NCBI GenBank assembly: GCA_000482145.1
Contig: AUXH01000317.1
Coordinates: forward strand, 1 to 21,833
Direction: 5' to 3'
DNA: 21,833 bases
Source of the DNA: Strigomonas culicis
Taxonomy: Eukaryota > Euglenozoa > Kinetoplastea > Trypanosomatida > Trypanosomatidae
A program made the position numbers and the translations under genes. This document shows positions 8,163 through 15,363 of this stretch, piece after piece. The notes below the pieces were generated by a model, which worked only from the letters and a program-made list of their open reading frames with translations, did not search any database and was not told where the DNA came from. Numbering within the stretch: position 1 is the first letter of the stretch; every line of letters begins with the position of its first letter.

Positions 8163-9629
8163 ATGAGGCGTGCCGCGTTCTCAGCGAATGCGCGCTCGGT
8201 GGGTGCTGCCGCGTTAACCTCTTCACCCGGCGCCGCAGCGGCGGCGCCTCTCTTTATGAGCGCACGCTACCGCCTCACGAACAGCAGCATCCTCTCCAAC
8301 ATTAGAGACATGGCGGACGAACAGAACGACCTCACGAGCAAGATGGTGTACCTCCGCCGCCGGCAGCAGGACGCCGTCGCCTTCGCCGTGAAGGAGAAGG
8401 AGATTTTGGCGGAGAAGGCGAAGCGGCAGCTGGCCGAGGAGGACGTGAGGCGGAAGAAGGAGGACCGGCGTGCCGCGCTCATCGACGAGGCGGAAGAGCT
8501 CGGCGGGCCCTCCGCCGCGGACACGATGCGCGACACGCTAGACAAGGAGAACGCCCCGTACCGCCGTTCGATCGACGCCTTCTCGGACAAGTCGGTGCGT
8601 CTCCAGCACTCCTTCTCCGGGCTGGCCGACAACCGCATCATCCAGTGGTGGGAGTTCGCCTACTGGAACTACATTCGCTACTTCTTCACACAGGAGCTGC
8701 TCATCGCGAAGGACCGCTTCGGCAACAAGTTCACCGTCACGTGGCAGTTCATCAAGGGCCGCGAGGAGCAGCGGCGCATGTACCGCAAGGACTCGAACAA
8801 GAAGCACCAGCCGTACGGCGCGCTCGCGACGGACGAGCGGCTGTGGGAGCGGTGGATGCGCGGCCACCGCGGCGACCCGCCGAGCGTTGCGGAGGAGGAG
8901 TACAACCGCGAGTACAAGAAGCAGTTCTTCGGCCCGATGGTGCTGGAGAACGAGGAGGTGGAGGACTCACTCATGCGCATCATGGCCCACCTCAACCGTT
9001 CGCAGCAGACCTTCCAAGAGCTGGACGACGACCAGGTGTACGGCGATGCCCACCGCGCCACGAAGCCGATGCGCGAGATGGAGCGGCGGCCGGGCGAGGA
9101 GGCCACCGCCCGCGGCAAGAAGGGGGCCACGTGGACTCTCGGCTTTGTCCGCGGCGATGTGTTCTACAACGAGGAGGAGGCGCAGGTGATGCGCAAGGAG
9201 CTGGGCCACCTCTTCCGCAACATGGAGTGGCAGGAGCTGGAGTACAAGCGCCAGGTGCGCATGAACAAGCAGCAGCACCCGCGCGGCAAGCCCGCGGAGG
9301 GCACGACGGACCCGAACGCACCGGACGGCGACGCGATGACGCACTACTGGGAGCGGACGGACTTGGGCATCCCGCACCACGACGCGGTGCCGGACCTGAC
9401 GACGCCGGAGCTCGAGCGACTCCGCATCGAGGCCGACCAGCTCGAGGATGAGCGCTGGGCGATCCGCAAGGAGCTCGGCCTGACCGACCTCGGCGACATA
9501 CGCGAGGGACGGGACCCCATCGCGAAGGACAACTGTCGCGAGCCCTTCCAGCCACCGCCCGTGTCGTCGCGCTGGAAGCCCAAGTGCTGGGAGGAGACTT
9601 GGGGCACTGGCAGCGGTTTGCTGTACTAA
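8163..9629 (+). CDS. Mitochondrial protein with NDUFA12/NDUFAF2-like domain (complex I subunit or assembly factor)
   Basis: The 488-residue product has a likely mitochondrial presequence: the first 45 residues are rich in Arg, Ala and Ser with no acidic residue. A charged helix occupies about 60-115. Residues 162-258 resemble the NDUFA12 (B17.2)/NDUFAF2 (mimitin) family: LIAKDRFGNKF at 180-190 matches the family's D-x-FGNKYY segment, REEQRRMYRKD at 200-210 matches the following basic stretch, and LWERWMRGHRGDPPS at 227-241 matches the W-x-x-W-x-x-x-x-R-x-x-PP core. Near the C-terminus, FQPPPVSSRW resembles the FQPGSW end of NDUFAF2. NDUFA12 sits in the matrix arm of NADH:ubiquinone oxidoreductase and NDUFAF2 is its assembly paralogue; which role applies here cannot be decided. 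The protein is about three times the usual family length, with a roughly 230-residue C-terminal extension. An internal Met at 50 is a less likely start because it would remove the presequence. Confidence 0.65.
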   Translation: MRRAAFSANARSVGAAALTSSPGAAAAAPLFMSARYRLTNSSILSNIRDMADEQNDLTSKMVYLRRRQQDAVAFAVKEKEILAEKAKRQLAEEDVRRKKEDRRAALIDEAEELGGPSAADTMRDTLDKENAPYRRSIDAFSDKSVRLQHSFSGLADNRIIQWWEFAYWNYIRYFFTQELLIAKDRFGNKFTVTWQFIKGREEQRRMYRKDSNKKHQPYGALATDERLWERWMRGHRGDPPSVAEEEYNREYKKQFFGPMVLENEEVEDSLMRIMAHLNRSQQTFQELDDDQVYGDAHRATKPMREMERRPGEEATARGKKGATWTLGFVRGDVFYNEEEAQVMRKELGHLFRNMEWQELEYKRQVRMNKQQHPRGKPAEGTTDPNAPDGDAMTHYWERTDLGIPHHDAVPDLTTPELERLRIEADQLEDERWAIRKELGLTDLGDIREGRDPIAKDNCREPFQPPPVSSRWKPKCWEETWGTGSGLLY

Positions 9630-9960
9630 CACACACACACACTGAGATTGCTGAATAAACGCGTAGGTTCATTTTTCACACACCTTTAATCGCTCTCTTG
9701 CTGAAGAGTTCCTTCGTCATCTTTGCTTGCGATGCCTGTACGTGCATCGGCTTAAGGCTTTAATACTGTTTTTTTTTTCTGTTTTCTTTAAGATATACTA
9801 CAAGAACAATGAAAACGAATCAAGTGAGACTAAAGCAGCATGGATGGCGGGAACTCTTGTTGAGGGGGAAAACGAACCCACGCTATTGTAGTTTCTTATC
9901 GAATGATAGTGATTTCTACTGTACTTCTTTTTCTTCTCTCTCTTTTTTTTTTCCTTAAAG
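9630..9960 (+). promoter_or_regulatory. Intergenic gap with two pyrimidine-AG signals; acceptor for the elongase gene
   Basis: The gap begins with a short AC repeat just after the stop (about 9628-9642). A first T-rich tract near 9768-9790 ends in TTTAAG with AG at 9791-9792. A second tract at 9921-9956 ends in AAAG with AG at 9959-9960; this one gives a 43-base 5' UTR without an ATG before 10004 and is the likely acceptor for the elongase. Between the two lies a 49-codon ORF (9809-9958) that I do not call a gene because its end is simply the translated pyrimidine tract. Confidence 0.65.
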
Positions 9961-10003
9961 GCTAATCTCTCATTTGTTTACCTTCTTTCCCATAAGCAAG
10001 CCA

Positions 10004-10741
10004 ATGTCGATCTCCAGCAGCTGCTACGCGAAGGACTCGCTTTGCTTCCACCCCGAGTTCAACTCGTATGTCAGCTATCCTGTCCTGATTGGCGGCCACC
10101 TGAGTTACCTGCTGGTCGTGTTCGGGCTGCGCCACTTCATGCGCGGCCGTCTCCCGTTCGACCCCAAGCTCCCGATGATGCTGTACAACATCGCGCAGGT
10201 GGGTCTGTCCCTTCTCATGGCCATCAACCTGGCGCCCTACCTGAAGTACAATCTGTTCAACCTCAGCGGGGGGTTTGACAGCAAGATAGAGTTCTGGATT
10301 TTCGTCCACTACGCCACAAAGTTCCTGGACATGTTCGACACGCTCTTCATGGTGCTCCGCAAAAAGGACGAGCAGATCAGCTTCCTGCACGTGTACCACC
10401 ACCTCACCATCGGCCTCATCTGGGGCCTGCTGCTGCACAACGGCATCGCGAACGGCACTGCCTTCTTCGGCGCCTGGATCAACTCGAGCGTGCACGCCAT
10501 CATGTACTTCCACTACCTCTACACCTCCTTTGGCCTCACGAACCCCTTCAAGAAGTACATCACGCAGATTCAGATGATTCAGTTTGCGCTGTGCATCATG
10601 CACGCCGTGCTGGCGGTGGTTCTTGACAACCAGATCCCCAAGCCGTGGGCGGTGCTGCAGCTGTGCTACCACATGACCCTCTTGTATCTGTTCATGCGCT
10701 TTTATCAGAAGGGCAACCGCAAGCCGCGCGTCAAGAAGTAA
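10004..10741 (+). CDS. ELO: ELO-family fatty acid elongase (3-ketoacyl-CoA synthase), PUFA type
   Basis: The 245-residue polytopic membrane protein belongs to the ELO family, which condenses malonyl-CoA with acyl-CoA in the endoplasmic reticulum as the first step of fatty acid elongation. The histidine box HVYHH is at 129-133. The preceding family motif KxxExxDT appears as KFLDMFDT at 106-113, with Asp in place of Glu, followed by LFMVLRKK at 114-121. HAIMYFHYLY at 164-173 is the further conserved His/Tyr motif. Hydrophobic segments lie near 24-44, 58-80, 96-116, 133-146, 158-176, 188-206 and 214-232. The short, very basic C-terminus (residues 238-245) fits an ER protein. HVYHH with LFMVLRKK resembles the polyunsaturated-fatty-acid elongases of protists more than the yeast ELO1/2/3 type; chain-length specificity is not readable. 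The upstream frame from TTG 9974 crosses the 5' UTR, so ATG 10004 is used. Confidence 0.9.
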   Translation: MSISSSCYAKDSLCFHPEFNSYVSYPVLIGGHLSYLLVVFGLRHFMRGRLPFDPKLPMMLYNIAQVGLSLLMAINLAPYLKYNLFNLSGGFDSKIEFWIFVHYATKFLDMFDTLFMVLRKKDEQISFLHVYHHLTIGLIWGLLLHNGIANGTAFFGAWINSSVHAIMYFHYLYTSFGLTNPFKKYITQIQMIQFALCIMHAVLAVVLDNQIPKPWAVLQLCYHMTLLYLFMRFYQKGNRKPRVKK

Positions 10742-11003
10742 ACGCTACATCAAAAAATCAAAACAACATCGATAAAATAAATTAAATAATGCATCCCTCC
10801 ATTTAAGTACTATCTGTTTCTCCTTTTTGTTCATCTGTACAAATAGCATATCAGATGCAATGGGTTAACGTGTGCACACCGCAATATACGTATCGCCATT
10901 AACGACGATAATACATAATAGAAACATTTCTTAAGAGCATTTATGCTTCATCTGAAACACAAACAATCAACAATCCGATCAAATGAGTGTCATCTATGTC
11001 ATG

Positions 11004-11035
<32 letters not shown>

Positions 11036-11101
11036 TCTTTTCTTTTATTTTGCTCTCCTCTCTCTTTCCTTTTTCTGATCTTCTTTTTCTTTTCACTGAA
11101 G
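10742..11101 (+). promoter_or_regulatory. Intergenic gap with ATT microsatellite and trans-splice acceptor for the small membrane protein
   Basis: The gap is AT-rich and without a supported gene. A weaker pyrimidine tract at about 10809-10835 precedes an AG at 10845-10846. The main CT-rich tract spans about 11035-11096 and its first AG is at 11100-11101, only two bases before the ATG at 11104. If that AG is used, the 5' UTR beyond the spliced leader is just CC. Confidence 0.55.
11005..11036 (+). repeat. (ATT)n trinucleotide microsatellite
   Basis: About ten uninterrupted TAT/ATT units lie immediately upstream of the polypyrimidine tract of the following gene. It is in frame with that gene and would encode a run of tyrosines if an upstream ATG (10987) were used, which is unlikely. 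Confidence 0.95.
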
Positions 11102-11103
11102 CC

Positions 11104-11436
11104 ATGGATTCTTTTAGCCCACTCATCGCGTATATACGAGAGGTGTCTGCAAGGTACTTTGAAGACGATGAGAACATACTCTTCTTCCTTATAGTGCTTT
11201 TCCTTCCCTCCATCTTGCTCCTCTATTACATCTCCACCTTTGTTAAGCGCAATGACGACCACGTGCGCTACGCAACGAACTACAAGCCGGAGGAGGGGGA
11301 GTTTGAGACAAGCGACAGTGATAAAGATTCCGGAGAGAACGAGGACGATTTCATATCGCTAAGCGATCTATCAAAGCTGTCCACGACCATCTCAAGCAAT
11401 GAGGGTGCCGTGAACGGAACCAAAAAGGATCAATGA
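11104..11436 (+). CDS. Small single-pass membrane protein of unknown function, 110 residues
   Basis: I do not recognise this protein. Residues 24-47 (ILFFLIVLFLPSILLLYYIS core) form one strong transmembrane segment, flanked by a 23-residue acidic N-terminus and by KRNDD on the other side. The remaining 60 residues are hydrophilic, rich in Glu, Asp and Ser (for example GEFETSDSDKDSGENEDD at 65-82), probably disordered and possibly phosphorylated. By the positive-inside rule the Lys/Arg after the segment suggests a cytosolic C-terminus. It is a plausible real gene because it has its own pyrimidine tract and splice signal, and its composition is ordinary rather than low-complexity. Its base composition (27 of 60 G/C at 11341-11400) stands out against its GC-rich neighbours. 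The open frame extends upstream to 10987 through the ATT repeat; that part is excluded. Confidence 0.7.
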   Translation: MDSFSPLIAYIREVSARYFEDDENILFFLIVLFLPSILLLYYISTFVKRNDDHVRYATNYKPEEGEFETSDSDKDSGENEDDFISLSDLSKLSTTISSNEGAVNGTKKDQ

Positions 11437-11678
11437 ATGACTACACACGTTTTACTTATTGGATAACTGAACTATACTGTTTTTGTTGCCCTTATTATCT
11501 CTTTTCAGAGAAATAGATCTAAACCTGTTCCTCCTCTCTACATATACATACATCTGTGCATATGTATCCTTTTTCTGCAATTTGACTAACGTTCTAACGC
11601 GTGGCGAAACGTTGAACAGGTGTTGTTTCTTCTCCCTCCTTTTCCTCTTGATGTACATTTCTTTTTCGTGTTTGTTAG
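11437..11678 (+). promoter_or_regulatory. Intergenic gap and trans-splice acceptor for the LRR/coiled-coil gene
   Basis: A first pyrimidine-rich stretch ends in TTTTCAG near 11509. The main tract at about 11621-11675 is followed by AG at 11677-11678. Splicing at 11678 gives a 52-base 5' UTR (11679-11730) that contains no ATG before the start at 11731. No gene is seen in the gap. Confidence 0.6.
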
Positions 11679-11730
11679 TGCACAGGTGTATCGCACGCTA
11701 GTTGAACAACGAGTGCATCATAGCATTGTA

Positions 11731-13482
11731 ATGAGTGTTTCGCTGCGCAATAGAGGCATTTACGAGCTGCCAGATGTTCACGAGCGTCTGTTTGGTCTGA
11801 AGGAGCCTACCTTCAACGAGGTGGAGTCGCTCGATCTTAGTGATAACAAAATCATGTCTCTGCAGAAGCCATTTGCCTTTGTGGACAAGGACGCGAAGGG
11901 CGGCTCCCCGAGGCGACGGGCGGAGCCCGACAGCCCCGCGCCCAGGGGGCACGCTGCGGCGAGCGCGCCTAGCGGCTCGGTGCGGGAGAACGCGGATTCC
12001 ACCAACAGCGTCCTCGCGCGCATGCCTCTGCTGCGCTACCTGTCGCTGGAGAGGAACCAGCTCCGCTCCCTCCTGGGCGCCGGCGGCGCTGCCAGGACCC
12101 TCTCCGTGCTCGTCGCGACGCACAACGAGCTCGAGTCACTGGAGGGGTTGGAGACGTGCCTGCAGCTGTGGTACATCGACGTGCGGCACAACCGCATCAG
12201 GACCCTCAGCGGCCTCCCCCGCGCCGCCCCCGCGTTCCTGGCGGCTCCGCCCGGCGGCGCCAGGGGCGCGGCCGCCCTCTCTGACGCGGCGGGCGACGAC
12301 GTGCAGACCTTTGTGCGTGACAGCGCATACCCGTCGCGGCCGAACGGCGTCGTGCTGCTCGCATCGCACAACGAGCTGCGGGGGGCGAGTCTGTCGTCGC
12401 TGTGCCACGCGGAGGGCGCCGCGCTGACCGCGTCGCCGTGGGCGCGGCACCTGGTCGCGCTGGACGTGTCGAACAACATCATCGAGGACGTGCGCGACGC
12501 GGCGCGGCTGTGCCGCGCGCTGTGCGCGGCGGACGACGCGGCGCCGCCCGCCTTGGCGCAGATCTCGTTTAGTTACAACCCGTTTCTTGTGAACGGCTCG
12601 CTGGCGAGCCTGACGCAGCGCCTGTGGTGGACGGAGGACCGCGCCGCGGCCGCCGCCGCCCACGGGGCGCCGCACGTCGCGTGGTCCGCGCCGCTGGGGG
12701 AGGGCGGGGAGGAGCTGCGCGCCGCGGGGCGGCTGCTGGCCGGCGAGCTGAGCGGCGGCGCCGCGTCGGCCGCCACCCGCATCGACCTCCTCGGGGGCGA
12801 GGAGGCGGTGGCGCGTGTGCTGCGGCCGCACGGTGGGGACGGCTTTGCCTCGCCGCCGCCCGCGTGGTCGCCGCCGACGGGCAGTGCCGAGGCCACCCCC
12901 GCCGCGCGCGGCCGCACGGCGAGCCCCGCGGCCACGGGTGGGCTGCTGTCGACGCGCCGCGAGCTGAACCTGCTCGATACATCGCTCGGCGGCGCATCGC
13001 AGCGGAGCGGCGGGCGCGCGGCGGACGGCGACTCGAGTGTGGGCTTCACCGTGTACCAGCGCGCCGCGCCGCAGGCCGCGGGGCTCAACGAGTCGAAGGC
13101 GATGACGCCGCGGCCCGGCAGCGACAGGTCGTCCGTCGCCGCCGCGGGCGGCGCGGGGCACGCGGACCCGACCGCGCGCGAGTGGCGCGCCGCCGCGGTG
13201 GAGCTGGAGGTGCGCCAGACGGAGTGCCAGGCCCTGCGGCGGCGCAACGCGCGGCTGGGGCAGCAGGTGCGCGAGCTGCAGCGGCAGAGCAGCACACAGC
13301 AGTACGCGCTGCAGCAGCTCAGCGTGGAGCTGGCGCAGGCCGACCTCGCGCGCGTGGAGAGCGACCGGCTGGCCGAGCGGTACAAGTCCGACGCGCGGCG
13401 GCTCCGCGATCGCGTGCGGCTGTTGGAGGACCAGTTACTGCAGGCGAAGGCGAAGGCGGGGCTCACGCGCAGACCCATGTGA
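11731..13482 (+). CDS. Leucine-rich repeat protein with C-terminal coiled coil
   Basis: The 583-residue product has degenerate leucine-rich repeats in its N-terminal half: VESLDLSDNKIMSL at 31-44, LRYLSLERNQLRSL at 101-114, LSVLVATHNELESLEGL at 124-140, LWYIDVRHNRIRTLSGL at 146-162, VVLLASHNELRG at 207-218, LVALDVSNNIIEDV at 241-254 and ISFSYNPF near 278-285. Repeats are interrupted by Ala/Gly/Pro-rich disordered inserts (about 45-95 and 163-195). Residues 290-480 are low-complexity and Ala/Gly-rich. A clear coiled coil occupies about 482-573 (LEVRQTECQALRRRN, VRLLEDQLLQAK). LRR plus coiled coil is a common layout in ciliary and basal-body proteins, so an axonemal or basal-body role is possible but inferred. 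ATG 11731 follows the nearest splice signal; the open frame begins at 11620 but that part is translated pyrimidine tract. Composition rises from moderate GC at the start to 53 of 60 bases at 12721-12780. Confidence 0.78.
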   Translation: MSVSLRNRGIYELPDVHERLFGLKEPTFNEVESLDLSDNKIMSLQKPFAFVDKDAKGGSPRRRAEPDSPAPRGHAAASAPSGSVRENADSTNSVLARMPLLRYLSLERNQLRSLLGAGGAARTLSVLVATHNELESLEGLETCLQLWYIDVRHNRIRTLSGLPRAAPAFLAAPPGGARGAAALSDAAGDDVQTFVRDSAYPSRPNGVVLLASHNELRGASLSSLCHAEGAALTASPWARHLVALDVSNNIIEDVRDAARLCRALCAADDAAPPALAQISFSYNPFLVNGSLASLTQRLWWTEDRAAAAAAHGAPHVAWSAPLGEGGEELRAAGRLLAGELSGGAASAATRIDLLGGEEAVARVLRPHGGDGFASPPPAWSPPTGSAEATPAARGRTASPAATGGLLSTRRELNLLDTSLGGASQRSGGRAADGDSSVGFTVYQRAAPQAAGLNESKAMTPRPGSDRSSVAAAGGAGHADPTAREWRAAAVELEVRQTECQALRRRNARLGQQVRELQRQSSTQQYALQQLSVELAQADLARVESDRLAERYKSDARRLRDRVRLLEDQLLQAKAKAGLTRRPM

Positions 13483-13818
13483 TACACGGCGACGTGTCCT
13501 GCCCCCTTTTTTTTAAAAAAAATGAAATGAGAAACAAAACTCATACTGTATACTGTACCTTTTACGTGTATCTCTACTTGTGCCACTAGATTTGCTTGCT
13601 TGTATTCATATCGTTTGACAGTGAACCACAACGCAGTCGGATGGAGACACTGCCGCCGCATTCTTCTTTCTTCACACCCACTGCCTCTTTATGTGTACAC
13701 ACCCATGTTTATGTATGTGTATTCTATGCTTTTTTTTTAATTACCTCTGTTTCTTATTGTTTTTCCCTTTTACAATAGTATTTTTTTTTCTTTTCTTTAT
13801 TCGTTCAACTACCTTAAG
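13483..13818 (+). promoter_or_regulatory. Intergenic gap and trans-splice acceptor for V-ATPase subunit d
   Basis: The gap opens with a T/A-run 3' UTR (about 13507-13523) and has no gene. A long CT-rich region at about 13742-13812 contains an AG at 13777-13778 and ends with AG at 13817-13818. Splicing at the second gives a 16-base 5' UTR; splicing at the first gives 56 bases. Neither includes an ATG before 13835. Confidence 0.65.
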
Positions 13819-13834
13819 CTTATACATCTGCAAA

Positions 13835-14902
13835 ATGGGCCGCGATATGATGACGTACAACGTCCACGAGGGCAACCTCGAGGCGATGATCCACGGCTAC
13901 CGCGATGGTCTGCTGCGCGTGGATGAGTACAACAACCTGTGCCAGTGCGACAACCTCAGCGACCTCAAGAGCCAGCTGCAGGTGACGGACTACGGCAACT
14001 TCCTGCAGCAGGAGGGCACCCTCACGGCGCGCATCATCGTGGACCGCGCACAGGAGGTGCTGGTGAAGCAATTCCGCGAGCTGCGCGCCTGGTCGGAGCC
14101 GCCGCTGTGCGACTTCTTGGACTTCATCAGCTACGAGTACATGATCTCCAACGTGCTCAAGCTTATCGTAGCGAAGCGCAGCGGCCGCGCGAGCCTCGAG
14201 CTGCTGACCAAGTGCCACCCCCTCGGCACCTTCCCGGAGCTGCCGACGCTGATCGCCGCCATGGACGTGCGGGAAATGTTCGAGGTGGTGCTCGTCGACA
14301 GCCCGGTAGGCCGCTTCTTCAGCGCGGAGGGCGGCTTCGAGCGCGACTTTGAGGAGATGTCGGTCGAGTTCATCCGCGGCATCCTCATGAAGAACTACTA
14401 CGAGCAGTTCTACGACCTCTGCTACGCGCTCGGCGGCGAGACGCGCGACGTGATGTGCCCGCTGCTGGACGCAGAGGCGGACCGCATGGTGCTGACCTTC
14501 ACGATCAACACCCTCGGGATGCGGGAGATCACGCCGGCGGACCGGCGCAAGGTGTTCCCCAACCTAGGCACCCTCGTGGACATCCACGACGACATCGCCG
14601 AGAGCGAGAACGAGGAGCAGCTGCGCGACCGCCTGCGCCGCTTCCAGACGTACTTCGACCTGCTGGACGAGAGCCGCTCCATGGAGACCGCCGGCAAGAA
14701 GTCGCTCGAGCGTCGCTTCGTGGAGCTCTCCGTCGTCCTCTATAGCGATGCCATGACGCGCCAGTTCCAGTACGGCGTCTTCTACGCCTACGTGAAGCTG
14801 AAGGAGCTGGAGATCAACAACCTGCAGTGGATCTCCGACTGTGTGGTGCAGCAGGTACGCAACCGTCTGCATGAGTACGTCAACATTGTCATAGCGCAGT
14901 AA
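13835..14902 (+). CDS. VMA6: V-type proton ATPase V0 subunit d (Vma6/ATP6V0D)
   Basis: The 355-residue product matches the V-ATPase d subunit in length (about 350) and along its whole sequence. Subunit d caps the membrane c-ring and couples it to the central rotor stalk; in trypanosomatids the enzyme acidifies acidocalcisomes and endolysosomes. Family-specific stretches seen include TDYGNFLQQE near 50-59, EPPLCDFLDFISYEYMISNV near 88-107, KCHPLGTF near 127-134, EMSVEFIRGIL near 173-183, MCPLLDAEADR near 207-217, TINTLGMREITPADR near 223-237 and the C-terminal QFQYGVFYAYVKLKELE near 310-326. No residue seems missing. ATG 13835 directly follows the splice acceptor and gives the expected N-terminus; the open frame upstream to 13691 translates the pyrimidine tract. 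Third codon positions are almost all G or C. Confidence 0.95.
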   Translation: MGRDMMTYNVHEGNLEAMIHGYRDGLLRVDEYNNLCQCDNLSDLKSQLQVTDYGNFLQQEGTLTARIIVDRAQEVLVKQFRELRAWSEPPLCDFLDFISYEYMISNVLKLIVAKRSGRASLELLTKCHPLGTFPELPTLIAAMDVREMFEVVLVDSPVGRFFSAEGGFERDFEEMSVEFIRGILMKNYYEQFYDLCYALGGETRDVMCPLLDAEADRMVLTFTINTLGMREITPADRRKVFPNLGTLVDIHDDIAESENEEQLRDRLRRFQTYFDLLDESRSMETAGKKSLERRFVELSVVLYSDAMTRQFQYGVFYAYVKLKELEINNLQWISDCVVQQVRNRLHEYVNIVIAQ

Positions 14903-15330
14903 GTAACGTCGTCGTTTGTCTCGGGTATGTTGAGAAATGCGCTCTTAGGATACCCCTTAAAAAAAAAAGAGTATTAATAATTTGGTTTTCTTTTTCTGAT
15001 TAGTAGTTTTTTTTTTTAGTTCCACCCTTTTAAAACTCTTTAAACAATATCGAATTGAGCTTAGGTTTGGAGTGAAAAGAAACATATAAGTATAATTGTC
15101 AAATCGTAGTTGGTAGTTGAAAGTTGAACCCTCTTGTTGTTTGTGCGATGCTTAACACATAAAAGAAAAAAAAAGGATTACCCCTGTACAAACAGAAGAC
15201 TCACTGCAGCAGGTCAAACATGCAACGCTATGCGCATGCAAAATGTTACGCGATCCTTTCAACGCCTCCGCTTGTTCCCCTTTCTTTCACGCTCTCTCTT
15301 TTTTTTTTTTCTGTTGCCGTTGCCCCTTAG
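14903..15330 (+). promoter_or_regulatory. Intergenic gap and trans-splice acceptor for the cysteine-cluster gene
   Basis: This 461-base gap is AT-rich with A-run and T-run tracts (A10 near 14960, T-run near 15007-15018 ending in TTAG). No gene is supported. The tract nearest the next gene runs from 15271 to 15328 (CT-rich with T12 at about 15299-15310), and AG at 15329-15330 yields a 33-base 5' UTR rich in A, with no ATG before 15364. Confidence 0.7.
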
Positions 15331-15363
15331 CAAAGCAAAGAAGAAAAAAAAGCAACCGAACGT

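Noticed and set aside
12136..13661. Long minus-strand frames (341 and 362 codons) antisense to the LRR/coiled-coil gene
   Set aside because: Arg/Ala/Pro-rich low-complexity translations without domains or upstream splice signals; shadows of the sense gene.
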